From CTSoil-075 sp964292325 (GTDB lineage Bacteria > Bacillota > Negativicutes > DSM-13327), in the NCBI GenBank assembly GCA_964292325.1, contig CAXYVG010000109.1, forward strand, positions 1 to 10,770: a DNA stretch of 10,770 bases. Reading direction: 5' to 3'. The notes beneath the pieces were generated by a model that was not told the origin of the DNA, did no database searches, and saw only the letters and a list, made by a program, of their open reading frames with translations. A program made the translations under genes and the position numbers. Below, one piece after another: positions 1-7,663 of the stretch. Every line of letters begins with the position of its first letter. Position 1 is the first letter of the stretch.

Positions 1-2
1 AT

Positions 3-101
3 TTTGATCCAAGACAATACCTATCACCTGCTAGAGCATATGTGAAAGAAGTAGTAAAAAATAAATTGGTTCATGTTCTTGGTTGCAACGGTAAAGCTTG
101 A
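3..101 (+). CDS. fba: Class II fructose-bisphosphate aldolase, C-terminal end (partial)
   Basis: This is the last 32 codons of a gene that begins before the window; the frame is open from base 3 to a TGA at 99-101. The peptide starts FDPRQYLSPARAYVKEVV and ends LGCNGKA. The DPR-x-[YF]-L-x-PAR pattern, the following amphipathic helix and the GKA ending are typical of the C-terminus of class II (zinc-dependent) fructose-bisphosphate aldolases, which cleave fructose 1,6-bisphosphate to DHAP and glyceraldehyde 3-phosphate in glycolysis. A related tagatose-bisphosphate aldolase cannot be excluded, because the catalytic residues lie outside the window. The gene converges on the ABC exporter genes and shares a terminator with them. 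Confidence 0.72.
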   Translation, partial: FDPRQYLSPARAYVKEVVKNKLVHVLGCNGKA

Positions 102-154
102 TTTTATATACGAACTCTTTTTATTGAAATTCTAAAGGGTTGTATCGATCATAA

Positions 155-200
155 AAAAAATGGGTATAAATCGCTTATTGCGTATTTATACCTATTTTTT
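155..200. terminator. Bidirectional Rho-independent terminator
   Basis: A GGTATAAAT arm (163-171) pairs with ATTTATACC (184-192). An inner CGC/GCG pairing tightens the loop. A run of A lies on the left and a run of T on the right, so the hairpin has a T tail on both strands. It sits between the convergent aldolase (+) and ABC permease (-) genes and can stop transcription from both. Confidence 0.8.
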
Positions 201-218
201 TATACCTTACTCTTTGGA

Positions 219-971
219 TTAACTAATCAGACGTTTTTTCAAAAAATGAACCGGTATCGCCGCTAATACGATTGAAAAAATGATCATACTCACAACATGT
301 TGCCACAATACAGCACTTACCTGCCCAACTACAAGGGCACGACATACTTCCACGCTATGATATAGAGGATTAATCCAAGATACAATCTGTAACCACTCTG
401 GCATCGATGATATAGGGAAAAATACGCCTGCGAATAAATACATCGGAGTGGTAATAAGGGTAATATAATAATTAAGATAATCAATATGAGTGATTATGCC
501 CGTATAAGACAAAGCCATTAGAGCAAATACAGTTCCGGGAAGAATCAGAAATATAGGAATAAGCAGTGACCAAGCCGACTGTATCTGACCCATGATTCCA
601 ATGACCACAAGGATAACAATACCAAATACAATATTTTTTATGATAGCAATCAAAACTTCCCCCGCGACTAAATCTGCTACCGTTGCTGGTCCTGCGAGCA
701 TCGCATGAAAATTTTTATGATAATGAAGTCGAACAAAACTTGCATATGTACACTCAAATGTAGCAGCCCACATGGATGCTGAAGCAACCATACCCGGAGC
801 AATAAATTGAATGTAGCTCATACCCTCTATATCCTGAACCAAAGCCCCTAAACCAAAACCCATGGCAGAAAGGTACAAAAAAGGTTCGATCGCATTAAAT
901 ACCATATTGGACCATAACGTACGACGAAATACAATTAAATGTCTTTTCAAAATCTTAAGTGCCATCATCAT
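219..971 (-). CDS. ABC-2 type exporter permease, NodJ-like
   Basis: This is a 250-residue integral membrane protein with about six hydrophobic segments, the usual size for the ABC-2/NodJ permease family (COG0842 type). After a short cytoplasmic N-terminus (KILKRHLIVFRRTLWSNM) come helices near residues 22-45, 55-75, 105-128, 134-158, 170-190 and 222-243. The late motif TPMYLFAGVFFPISSMPEWL followed by NPLYHSVEVCRAL is characteristic of this family. It is the membrane half of an exporter with the ATPase encoded just upstream. Its ATG overlaps that gene's TGA (ATGA, 968-971), which implies translational coupling. Three ATGs follow in a row (971, 968, 965); an AGAGG Shine-Dalgarno at 980-984 best fits the first. 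NodIJ of rhizobia export lipo-chitin oligosaccharides. Homologues in non-rhizobia are common and their substrates are mostly unknown, so the nodulation name should not be carried over. Confidence 0.85.
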   Translation of the reverse strand: MMMALKILKRHLIVFRRTLWSNMVFNAIEPFLYLSAMGFGLGALVQDIEGMSYIQFIAPGMVASASMWAATFECTYASFVRLHYHKNFHAMLAGPATVADLVAGEVLIAIIKNIVFGIVILVVIGIMGQIQSAWSLLIPIFLILPGTVFALMALSYTGIITHIDYLNYYITLITTPMYLFAGVFFPISSMPEWLQIVSWINPLYHSVEVCRALVVGQVSAVLWQHVVSMIIFSIVLAAIPVHFLKKRLIS

Positions 972-1897
972 GCTTCTTCCCTCTCTCCAGTTAGCTTTAA
1001 AAATACATCTTCAAGTGTTGCTGGTCTAAGATAGCAGTCTCGCTGTGATAATCCGATTTTATCTAGTTTATCCCATATTGCACGACTATCTTCCGTAAAA
1101 ATAAATAAACTATCAGCCATATATTCTACTCTAGCACCCATTTCCTCGATCTTTTCATTGATCCTGGGGGGCAATAAGTCAATCGACATTCTAACTTCAA
1201 TGACAAATGGCAACACATATTGATTAATTAATTCTTCTGAACTGCCCTCGGCAAGGATTAATCCATCATTCATAATCACCAGCCGATCACACAGCTGAGC
1301 GGCCTCCTCCATATAATGAGTAGTTAAGAGCATAGTGACTCCATCCTCTTTGAGCTTTCTTAGTTTCTGCCAAACTAGACGACGTGCCTGCGGATCAAGA
1401 CCCGTTGTAGGCTCATCCAAAATGATAATTTTGGGATCATTAATCAGTGCTCTGGCGATTACTAAGCGACGTTTAGCTCCACCCGAAAGCATTTCAACAT
1501 TTACATGCATTTTATCTGTAAGTCCCATGAATTCCAATAATTCATGCCCCCGATTGATAACCTCCTTACGAGATATCCCGAAATAACTTCCATACACTTC
1601 TAAATTTTCAATGACAGTCAATTCAATATCCAGATTATCTTCCTGAGGAACAATACCAAAAATCTGTTTCATATGAGGTGGAGTTAAAGAGAGAATTCTC
1701 TCCCCCATTACAGATAGCTCACCTTCCTCCACAACTGATAATCCGTAAATCATCCGCATGGTAGTTGATTTTCCTGCTCCATTATGCCCCAAAAAGCCAA
1801 AACATTCACCTTGCCTAATACCAAATGATATACCTTTCAATGCACGAAAATCTCCATATGATTTAGCTAAATTTTGGGCTTCAATAATATACTTCAT
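968..1897 (-). CDS. ABC exporter ATPase, NodI-like
   Basis: This cytoplasmic ATPase powers the NodJ-like permease. Visible motifs, numbered from the start chosen here, are Walker A GHNGAGKST (37-45), the Q-loop region near VPQEDN, signature LSGGAKRRL, Walker B IIILDEPTTGLDP and the H-loop TTHYMEEA. DPQARRLVWQKLR and the C-terminal PATLEDVFLKLTG are typical of the NodI/DrrA-like exporter subfamily. The open frame could begin at an ATG at 1903, but its AGAGG Shine-Dalgarno (1905-1909) would be only one base away. The ATG at 1897 lies seven bases from it, so I place the start there (309 residues). The gene overlaps the permease by four bases. No regulator gene is adjacent, unlike many such exporters, which sit beside a TetR or GntR gene. 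A leader with a terminator hairpin precedes it. Confidence 0.87.
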   Translation of the reverse strand: MKYIIEAQNLAKSYGDFRALKGISFGIRQGECFGFLGHNGAGKSTTMRMIYGLSVVEEGELSVMGERILSLTPPHMKQIFGIVPQEDNLDIELTVIENLEVYGSYFGISRKEVINRGHELLEFMGLTDKMHVNVEMLSGGAKRRLVIARALINDPKIIILDEPTTGLDPQARRLVWQKLRKLKEDGVTMLLTTHYMEEAAQLCDRLVIMNDGLILAEGSSEELINQYVLPFVIEVRMSIDLLPPRINEKIEEMGARVEYMADSLFIFTEDSRAIWDKLDKIGLSQRDCYLRPATLEDVFLKLTGEREEA

Positions 1898-1943
1898 AAT
1901 CATACCTCTTTAGATAAAATTTCCATTATATAGGCTTCAATAA

Positions 1944-1978
1944 ATAAAAAAGACAGCCACCATATACGTAGGCTGCCC
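1944..1978 (-). terminator. Terminator-like hairpin in the leader of the NodIJ-like genes
   Basis: On the minus strand GGCAGCC (1971-1977) pairs with GGCTGTC (1952-1958, one G-U pair), followed by TTTTTTATTT. It lies only about 50 bases before the ATPase start. Either it is a second stop for read-through from the receptor operon, or it is an attenuator acting on the exporter genes. A TATAAT at 1919-1924 after the hairpin could allow an internal promoter, but no -35 box is visible for it. Confidence 0.55.
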
Positions 1979-2038
1979 ATGAGAACGTATAATATAATAT
2001 GCTCTCTATATTATACATGAAAAGTAATTAAGAATAAA
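1979..2038 (-). promoter_or_regulatory. Possible promoter and leader of the NodIJ-like genes
   Basis: On the minus strand a perfect TATAAT lies at 2010-2015. The -35 position 17 bases upstream (TTTATT, 2033-2038) is weak. The same bases form part of a 9-bp inverted repeat, GTATAATAT with ATATTATAC (about 1987-2016). Together with 1898-1978 and 2039-2219 this is a gene-free stretch holding only leader, hairpin and operator-like elements. I see no ORF in it worth reporting. Confidence 0.3.
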
Positions 2039-2044
2039 CGACAA

Positions 2045-2089
2045 AGAAAAAAGCACTCCTTAATTTATTTTACTATAAATCAAGAAGTG
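2045..2089 (-). terminator. Rho-independent terminator of the receptor operon
   Basis: On the minus strand a 15-base arm (2089-2075, starting CACTTCTTGATTTAT) pairs with 2068-2054 (ATAAATTAAGGAGTG), allowing two G-U pairs. The loop has six bases and is followed by CTTTTTTC. It is 130 bases past the receptor stop codon and is the strongest terminator for the large minus-strand operon. Confidence 0.75.
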
Positions 2090-2115
2090 ATGATGCTTTT
2101 GTCTACAGTCTGAGA

Positions 2116-2149
2116 TCGGTCTCAAAAATGAAATGAGACCGACCTTTTT
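2116..2149 (+). terminator. Perfect 9-bp hairpin with a T run on the plus strand
   Basis: TCGGTCTCA (2116-2124) and TGAGACCGA (2134-2142) are a perfect inverted repeat around a nine-base loop, followed by CCTTTTT on the plus strand. The outer bases AG/CT extend the stem past one mismatch. On the minus strand no T run follows. It therefore looks like a terminator for plus-strand transcription, although no plus-strand gene ends here. It could instead protect the 3' end of the receptor transcript, or be a relic. Confidence 0.5.
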
Positions 2150-2172
2150 GGGTTAAGATGCAATGGATCTCT

Positions 2173-2192
2173 CTTACTAACAAGTTAGTAAG
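2173..2192. promoter_or_regulatory. Operator-like perfect dyad CTTACTAAC-AA-GTTAGTAAG
   Basis: Two perfect 9-base arms are separated by two bases. The two-base loop makes a full RNA hairpin unlikely, whereas the spacing suits a dimeric regulator; TetR-family operators often look like this. It lies 27 bases past the receptor stop and 275 bases before the exporter ATPase. No TetR-type gene is present in the window. Confidence 0.4.
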
Positions 2193-2219
2193 ATCGCATT
2201 ATATTACTTATCGAATTCC

Positions 2220-4211
2220 TCAATACTTTACACTATATTCTATACCATAAGTTGCTCCTGGATCATAGTAATAACCAGTTTTATAAATAGTCGCATATTG
2301 TTGATTCGTAAGATTTCTACCATAAAGATTTATTTTAACATCTTTATTAATTGCCTTGCTAACATTTACGTCAACACGAGTGAAGTCTCCGACTGGCGCA
2401 GATGTTGTTACGCCGACTCCTAAGCCTGGCATCGTGCCACCGATAAAGTCACCCATCTTTTGTACGCTCAAATTGGCATTTATATCCTTATGTTTATAGT
2501 TTAATCTCATTGTGTAGGTATTGCGTGGAATTTGGCTATTATCTGTTGCATTACTAGAGTTCATATACGAATATCCCAGATTATAAGACCATTGCTCCGA
2601 CAATTGTCCATTAAAACCAAGCTCGATACCTTTTCTACCAACATTGGCTGAATCATAAATGTTGACCAAATTAGCCCCAGTCCCTTGCGTGCCTACTAAT
2701 AACTTATAGTTATCAATATCATAATAAAATGCTGTCAAAGTAGCATTCAGCCCTTTATGATAATTCGCCTTAATTCCAACTTCATATTTTTTTCTTACTT
2801 CTGGATCCACTACTTTATTATTTAGAATTTTTATAAATTCATCAGTTGGTTGCTTGGAATAAGTAAAATTTGTCGACAACTTATATACATTATCAAGCTT
2901 ATAGGCTGCCCCTAACGAATAGCTAGTAGCATCCCCAGCCCACACATCTGCAATTTTTTTGCCTGACATTGCTGTCCCGACAGTAATATGGTGCTTATCT
3001 AGTCGCATCCCACCATCTAGTGTCAATTTATCACTCACTTTGTGTTCATCAAATACATAATAGCCATATAGCTCTTCTTGTTGCTCTTTCTTAGCATAGC
3101 TCAACTCTCCATTTGGAGAATGCCAACGAATTTGCTGCATACCGATCCGCATTGTATCCTTGTTACTACTTATTGTATGCCATAAGTTAAATTCGTTAAC
3201 ACGATTGCTTTCTGCCTGATAGGTAGGGCGAGTAGTAGAGCCAAAGGTTGCTGTAACCATTGTATCCGTGACCGCACTATAACCAAAACTTAACGCTGTA
3301 GTATGATGTGCATTCCATTTTTTAGCTGCATCAATAGAAAACATACAACTATTGAGTGGATCATATTTCCATTTTGAATTCTCTAGTGTACCATTGGGTA
3401 AGGTCCCCCTCTGAAACTCCCTTGCTGAGTGATCGGAGTAAAAGGAAATATTACTACTAAAATCCTTCCCTTCATAGCCTCCTTTTAGATACACCGAATC
3501 AGAGTGACTCGCATTATACCAATTGTCTTTCCCGTCAGTTTTATTCTTAGTGTATGCCATATCATAATAGTAGTCACCAATTTTATCGCCATGAGAGAGA
3601 TGAACTTTTTCCGTATTAAAAGTACCATATCCTACTTTCACTTCATTTTGCTTTTTGCTTGGTTTTTGGGTCGTAATGATCACAAATCCTTGATTCGGTG
3701 CTCCTTGCGCTGATGATAATGCCGTAAGAGGCCCAAGTGTCAACGCACTACCATCTCTCACGATTGTTACTGTTTCAATCAATTCTACCGGAAAATTGAC
3801 CAAAATACGCGAAGATTGTGATCCCGGCATATAGATACCATCTATAATAATTCCTATATTACTGCCGCCACCACGACTTTGCGAAAAATCCAATCCCTTT
3901 CTACCTTGATAAGTATTAACCATTCCTAATCCTTTTTCAAGTACTTCAAATACATCTTTGGGATGCATATTTTCAATATCCTCTCTGGTAAAAGTCTCTG
4001 TACCGGTCTGAGCACTTTCTGGAACCGTTAAACGACTGTATACTGGCTCTTGCGGTTTTTTCTCTTCCATTTTTTTCTCTTTCTGCGCAGCTACCAGCAC
4101 TGGTGGTAATACCTTTTCCTTGTCATCCGTGACATCTGCCGCCATAACGGGCATCGTTGTGCTAAGTAATGCTGAAGCCACTAAAATTCCAAATAGATTC
4201 TTATCTTTCAT
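2220..4211 (-). CDS. TonB-dependent outer-membrane receptor
   Basis: This 663-residue protein is of usual size for a TonB-dependent transporter, which carries scarce ligands across the outer membrane using energy from TonB-ExbB-ExbD. It has a signal peptide (residues 1-25, ending PVMAA), a TonB-box-like segment (VLPPVLVAA, 34-42) and a Lys/Glu-rich linker (43-56). A plug domain follows, roughly 60-185, with TFTREDIENMHPKDVFEVL, an IIIDGIYMPG motif and ETVTIVRDGSA. The remainder is a beta-barrel rich in alternating aromatic strands. The last residues, GIEYSVKY, end in tyrosine, an aromatic end as outer-membrane barrels require. The start overlaps the upstream lipoprotein gene by 11 bases, with GGAG nearby. 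It is the last gene of the operon. The ABC importer upstream suggests a metal chelate, haem or cobalamin. No substrate-specific motif is recognisable, so the ligand is unknown. Confidence 0.9.
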   Translation of the reverse strand: MKDKNLFGILVASALLSTTMPVMAADVTDDKEKVLPPVLVAAQKEKKMEEKKPQEPVYSRLTVPESAQTGTETFTREDIENMHPKDVFEVLEKGLGMVNTYQGRKGLDFSQSRGGGSNIGIIIDGIYMPGSQSSRILVNFPVELIETVTIVRDGSALTLGPLTALSSAQGAPNQGFVIITTQKPSKKQNEVKVGYGTFNTEKVHLSHGDKIGDYYYDMAYTKNKTDGKDNWYNASHSDSVYLKGGYEGKDFSSNISFYSDHSAREFQRGTLPNGTLENSKWKYDPLNSCMFSIDAAKKWNAHHTTALSFGYSAVTDTMVTATFGSTTRPTYQAESNRVNEFNLWHTISSNKDTMRIGMQQIRWHSPNGELSYAKKEQQEELYGYYVFDEHKVSDKLTLDGGMRLDKHHITVGTAMSGKKIADVWAGDATSYSLGAAYKLDNVYKLSTNFTYSKQPTDEFIKILNNKVVDPEVRKKYEVGIKANYHKGLNATLTAFYYDIDNYKLLVGTQGTGANLVNIYDSANVGRKGIELGFNGQLSEQWSYNLGYSYMNSSNATDNSQIPRNTYTMRLNYKHKDINANLSVQKMGDFIGGTMPGLGVGVTTSAPVGDFTRVDVNVSKAINKDVKINLYGRNLTNQQYATIYKTGYYYDPGATYGIEYSVKY

Positions 4212-5349
4212 ATTCCTTTATCTCCTTTTCTTTACGAACTGAGTATTGTAGCAATTTGTCAACATCCTGGTCGCTTAATTCTACATGGTAAAATAATTTA
4301 TAAAATTTCTTTGTTTCATTCTTCATATTGAGAGATACATATTCTGGATAAAGAAGATTGGCTAGCCATTTTAGACCAATGAATCGATTAATAGAAGGCG
4401 GTCGATCAAACCAGTTAAAGGGCTGAGTGGGTATATCATATACCTGATGTTCTTTGACAGCTTTGATATTCTGCCAACGAGAATCTTCTGTAACCACATT
4501 ACTAAATCCACCACTCTCATTCCCAGACTGAGAATTCCAAGCAATAATTAAATCTGGATTCCACTGCATAATCTGCTCTACCGAAACCGTTTCTTGGCCT
4601 ACTGCGCCCTTAGTTAGCGGTACTTTTGCAACATTAATACCACCGACAAAATCTAGCACCTCTGTATGCCTTGATCCTGCTGGATCGGTTGCAAGACCTA
4701 AAGGACCTTCGGCATAATATACGCGTATCCGTTTCTCCTCTGGTATCTTTTCTACTAACGCCTTCACTTCAGCAAGGGTATCTCGGCAGTACTGTGCCAA
4801 TTTCTTGCTGTGTTCAATATCTCCTAGTAGCTCACCCATGAACTCATAACTCTTATCCATTTGCGTCAAACCACCATTTACGACGACGACTGGAATACGA
4901 ATCTTTTCCTGAAGTCTGTCCGCACTTTCAATGGCTACTACAAGATCTTGCTCTGCTACAAGTGCCGTAATAATAATGTCCGGTTTGAGTTTTAAGATTT
5001 TTTCGATGTTGGCACGATTCCCATCGGCACTAGCTAAACTACCTATTAGCGGCAAATTTGCAAATTTTTCTGTAGTATATTTATGATTATTGGGAGAAGA
5101 CATGTTATTTTGTCCATTATTTTGCCCGATGACCTTATCAGGGTCCAGTGAATACACTAGTATCGTACCTATCGCACTGGTGGCATATATTTTATTTATC
5201 GCACTTGGCACCATTACTTTGCGACCTGCCATATCTGTTATTTCTTTAGTGACAGCTTCTGTTTGCCGTGTAGCAACAGCTTCTTTCGCACACCCAGTTA
5301 GAATGATACATAAAATAAAAGCAGTTATGAGACCTAATTTTCTCCTCAA
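4201..5349 (-). CDS. Substrate-binding lipoprotein of a FepB/BtuF-type importer
   Basis: This cluster A-III periplasmic binding protein captures the ligand delivered by the receptor and hands it to the permease-ATPase pair. The frame is open to an ATG at 5370, but that ATG has no Shine-Dalgarno. A TTG at 5349 lies seven bases after AAAGGGG (5357-5363) and gives a classic lipoprotein signal, MRRKLGLITAFILCIILTGC, with the lipid-accepting Cys at 20. I therefore use TTG (382 residues). Family features include ITDMAGRKVMVP at the start of the mature domain, KLKPDIIITA in the first lobe and SVEQIMQWNPDLIIAWN in the second. The stretches AEGPLGLATDP and HTEVLDFVGGINVA, and the PFNWFDRPPSINR region, resemble iron-complex and molybdate-type relatives. 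The ligand cannot be assigned. A C-terminal charged tail follows the usual domain end. It overlaps the receptor gene by 11 bases. Confidence 0.87.
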   Translation of the reverse strand: MRRKLGLITAFILCIILTGCAKEAVATRQTEAVTKEITDMAGRKVMVPSAINKIYATSAIGTILVYSLDPDKVIGQNNGQNNMSSPNNHKYTTEKFANLPLIGSLASADGNRANIEKILKLKPDIIITALVAEQDLVVAIESADRLQEKIRIPVVVVNGGLTQMDKSYEFMGELLGDIEHSKKLAQYCRDTLAEVKALVEKIPEEKRIRVYYAEGPLGLATDPAGSRHTEVLDFVGGINVAKVPLTKGAVGQETVSVEQIMQWNPDLIIAWNSQSGNESGGFSNVVTEDSRWQNIKAVKEHQVYDIPTQPFNWFDRPPSINRFIGLKWLANLLYPEYVSLNMKNETKKFYKLFYHVELSDQDVDKLLQYSVRKEKEIKEYER

Positions 5350-5476
5350 ATTTCTTCCCCTTTCGCACATTTTTCTACTATATAAATTGAATTAAAGAAA
5401 TTCGATGCCCTATATTCCATTTCTGGCAGACTCACAATATGCATCTACATTCTTTAATGCATCATATATAAACATA

Positions 5477-6265
5477 CTAATCATCTAATACAGGAACACA
5501 TATTTTTAGATTTTCACCCATTTGTTCACCTGTCTCCATGACCTTTACAGCGACGCCATAGGTTCGCTCTAATACTTCATCCGTAATCACGTCCTCAGGA
5601 GTACCAGTTACAAAGCTATGGTTTTTTCCCATAACAGCTACCTTAGAAGCACATAAAAAAGCATGATCCGGAAAATGCGTCGTCATAATGACGCCAAGAT
5701 TACTTTCTTTAGTCAACCGTCTTATCTGACGCAGCACTTTTATTTGGTTACCAAAATCCAGATTCGAAGTGGGCTCATCCATGATTAATATTTCTGGTTG
5801 TTGAGCAAGTGCTCTAGCAATCATCACCAATTGTCGTTCTCCACCACTAAGTTCTGTATAGGTTCTTTCTTGCAAATGAATAATACTTAGTATTTCTAAG
5901 GCTTCTTGCGCAATTTTGCGATCTTTTGTTGTTGGCGAAGAAAAGACACCGATATGAGATGTCCGCCCCATAACCACCACATCAAGGACTTTAAACGGAA
6001 AAGGAGGAGTATGTACCTGTGGCACATAGCCTACTTTTTGGGCAAACGTTCTGCGTGACCATTGATTGATATCTTCACCGTTAAAAAGAATCTTTCCCGA
6101 CTTCACCTTTAGTAAGCCTAATAACGTTTTAAAAAACGTAGTTTTCCCAACACCATTTGGACCTAATAGGCATAGCGAATCCCCTGCTTGCATGGCAAGA
6201 GATATACCACTAACGATAGTCTTTCCGGCATATCCACACGAAACGTCTTGCACTTCTAGTCTCAT
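5477..6265 (-). CDS. ABC importer ATPase, FecE/BtuD type
   Basis: This is the ATP-hydrolysing subunit of the metal-complex importer, 262 residues from the ATG at 6265. Motifs are Walker A GPNGVGKTT (35-43), Q-loop VGYVPQ, signature LSGGERQLVMIARAL, Walker B ILIMDEPTSNLD and the H-loop TTHFPDHA. PTSNLDFGNQ is typical of the FecE/FepC/BtuD group. A GTG at 6274 is also in frame but lies only two bases from AAGGA. The ATG at 6265 has a spacing of about ten bases and matches where the family usually begins. The downstream lipoprotein gene starts after a 127-base gap in which I see no gene or clear signal. Confidence 0.9.
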   Translation of the reverse strand: MRLEVQDVSCGYAGKTIVSGISLAMQAGDSLCLLGPNGVGKTTFFKTLLGLLKVKSGKILFNGEDINQWSRRTFAQKVGYVPQVHTPPFPFKVLDVVVMGRTSHIGVFSSPTTKDRKIAQEALEILSIIHLQERTYTELSGGERQLVMIARALAQQPEILIMDEPTSNLDFGNQIKVLRQIRRLTKESNLGVIMTTHFPDHAFLCASKVAVMGKNHSFVTGTPEDVITDEVLERTYGVAVKVMETGEQMGENLKICVPVLDD

Positions 6266-6341
6266 GTTATTCACTATCCTTTCTGATTTATATAAGTTGT
6301 AATGGCCCTTTTAATAAATAATTTGCATAATATATATAGGT

Positions 6342-7376
6342 TTACACCCAGTTTTTACGTCGATTACTAATTAGCAAATACAAGAATACTGGCGCCCCAA
6401 TGATAGAAGTCAAGATTCCTAACGGAATTTCTACCGTATATAAGGTGCGGGCCAAATCATCAACTAGAAGTAAAAATAATCCTCCCATTCCCATAGACAC
6501 TGGTAACAACACATTATAGTTGGGTCCCACGATAAGTCTGGCAAGATGGGGAACAATTAGACCAACTAAACCAATAATGCCACTAATGGCTACTGCTGAT
6601 GAACTCATTAACGTAGCGCAGAAAATTACCACTAGACGTATTCTCCCTGTATTTAGGCCTAAGGTTTTTGCCTCTTCATCTCCAAAAGACATTAAATTGA
6701 GGTTCCACCTGAGTAAAATTAATACGATGAGCCCAATTATGATCGGAATACTCGCAACCATTACATCTGGCAGATTTACGGAAGCGAGACTTCCCATCAA
6801 CCAATATGTTATAGTTGGTAACTTTGTATAAGGATCAGCTGTATATTTCGCCAGTGATACAAAGGACGTAAATAAAGTTCCGACAATAATACCCGCTAGA
6901 ATCATGATCAGTGTAGTATCTCCATCTTTACCTAGCCAAACACCAATGAAATATGTAATGATTACAGCCAACATTCCACCAGCAAAAGCGCAAATTTGAA
7001 TCCCAATACTAGTAAAGGAGAGTAAAATAGCTAATGCTGCCCCAAAGCTAGCACCAGCCGATACACCTAAAATTCCTGGTGACACCATTGGATTTTTAAA
7101 TAATCCTTGATAAGCAGCGCCAGCTGTTGATAAAGCCGCTCCAACCAGCATTGCCGCCAAAATTCGCGGTAACCGTATTTTCCAAATCACAATGTCCATA
7201 TCAGGAGTCCATGTATGTGGAATATGAGTAAACTTTGCGGCAATAATATGGACAACCTTTTCAATAGGCACTGGGTAGTTGCCAATAGTAAATGAAAGCA
7301 GTGCTACACTAGCTAGTAATAGTGGCAATAACATAAATTTAGTAGCACAAACTTGGATAGACAACTTATCCCACAT
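6342..7376 (-). CDS. ABC importer permease, FecCD/BtuC family
   Basis: This 344-residue inner-membrane protein has about ten predicted helices and would act as a homodimer, since only one permease gene is present. Family landmarks are IRLPRILAAMLVGAALS leading into AGAAYQGLFKNPMVSPGILG, then a Gly/Ala-rich helix. Near the C-terminus GLVGLIVPHLARLIVGPNY is the cytoplasmic coupling loop that contacts the ATPase. It ends EIPLGILTSIIGAPVFLYLL. The ATG at 7376 has a strong GGAGGAGGGG five bases upstream, so the start is secure. It is the first intact gene after the IS scar, so its expression depends on read-through of the scar or on a promoter within it. I do not see a clear promoter there. Confidence 0.92.
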   Translation of the reverse strand: MWDKLSIQVCATKFMLLPLLLASVALLSFTIGNYPVPIEKVVHIIAAKFTHIPHTWTPDMDIVIWKIRLPRILAAMLVGAALSTAGAAYQGLFKNPMVSPGILGVSAGASFGAALAILLSFTSIGIQICAFAGGMLAVIITYFIGVWLGKDGDTTLIMILAGIIVGTLFTSFVSLAKYTADPYTKLPTITYWLMGSLASVNLPDVMVASIPIIIGLIVLILLRWNLNLMSFGDEEAKTLGLNTGRIRLVVIFCATLMSSSAVAISGIIGLVGLIVPHLARLIVGPNYNVLLPVSMGMGGLFLLLVDDLARTLYTVEIPLGILTSIIGAPVFLYLLISNRRKNWV

Positions 7377-7420
7377 ATAGACCCCTCCTCCTTTTATCTA
7401 CGCTAAAATTATGCTCCTGG

Positions 7421-7663
7421 TTAGCTTAAATCCATTTTTCGCACATTACCCATTTGAAAATCTACTCCCAATCGTGTCTGCCCCAAACAATACGAGCAGA
7501 CCGCCGCTGGCATGGAAAAACGTAGATTATATCCATGTAACATGTTTAATGGTTCTGCCGTTTTAAACAAACTACTTACTTCTTGCGCTCCTTGCCCTGT
7601 AATCCCATTAACATACACAATAACCGCACTAGGATTGGTCTGCTTTACATGAAAGGAAAATAC
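7421..7663 (-). pseudogene. C-terminal fragment of an unrecognised CxxC protein
   Basis: About 80 codons are open from the IS end to a TAA at 7421-7423. The only start codons inside are GTG (7618) and later ATGs, none with a good Shine-Dalgarno, so this is best read as a beheaded gene. The peptide begins near VFSFHVKQTNPSAVIVYVNG and continues with ITGQGAQEVSSLFKTAEPL. It then has MPAAVCSYCLGQTRLGVDF, with one CxxC pair, and ends NVRKMDLS. There are no membrane segments. I do not recognise the family. The CxxC suggests metal, haem or thiol chemistry, but that is only suggestive. The upstream half was presumably lost in the same event that broke the receptor gene. It stays in the operon direction and ends 45 bases before the permease. 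Confidence 0.45.

Noticed and set aside
219..1897. Nodulation genes nodI and nodJ
   Set aside because: The proteins belong to that exporter family, but nothing else here concerns lipo-chitin synthesis. Family members with other cargo are widespread, so no nod symbols are given.
5350..5476. Gene or regulatory RNA between the ATPase and lipoprotein genes
   Set aside because: The stretch is AT-rich with short ATGCAT repeats only; no stable hairpin, promoter or ORF is evident.
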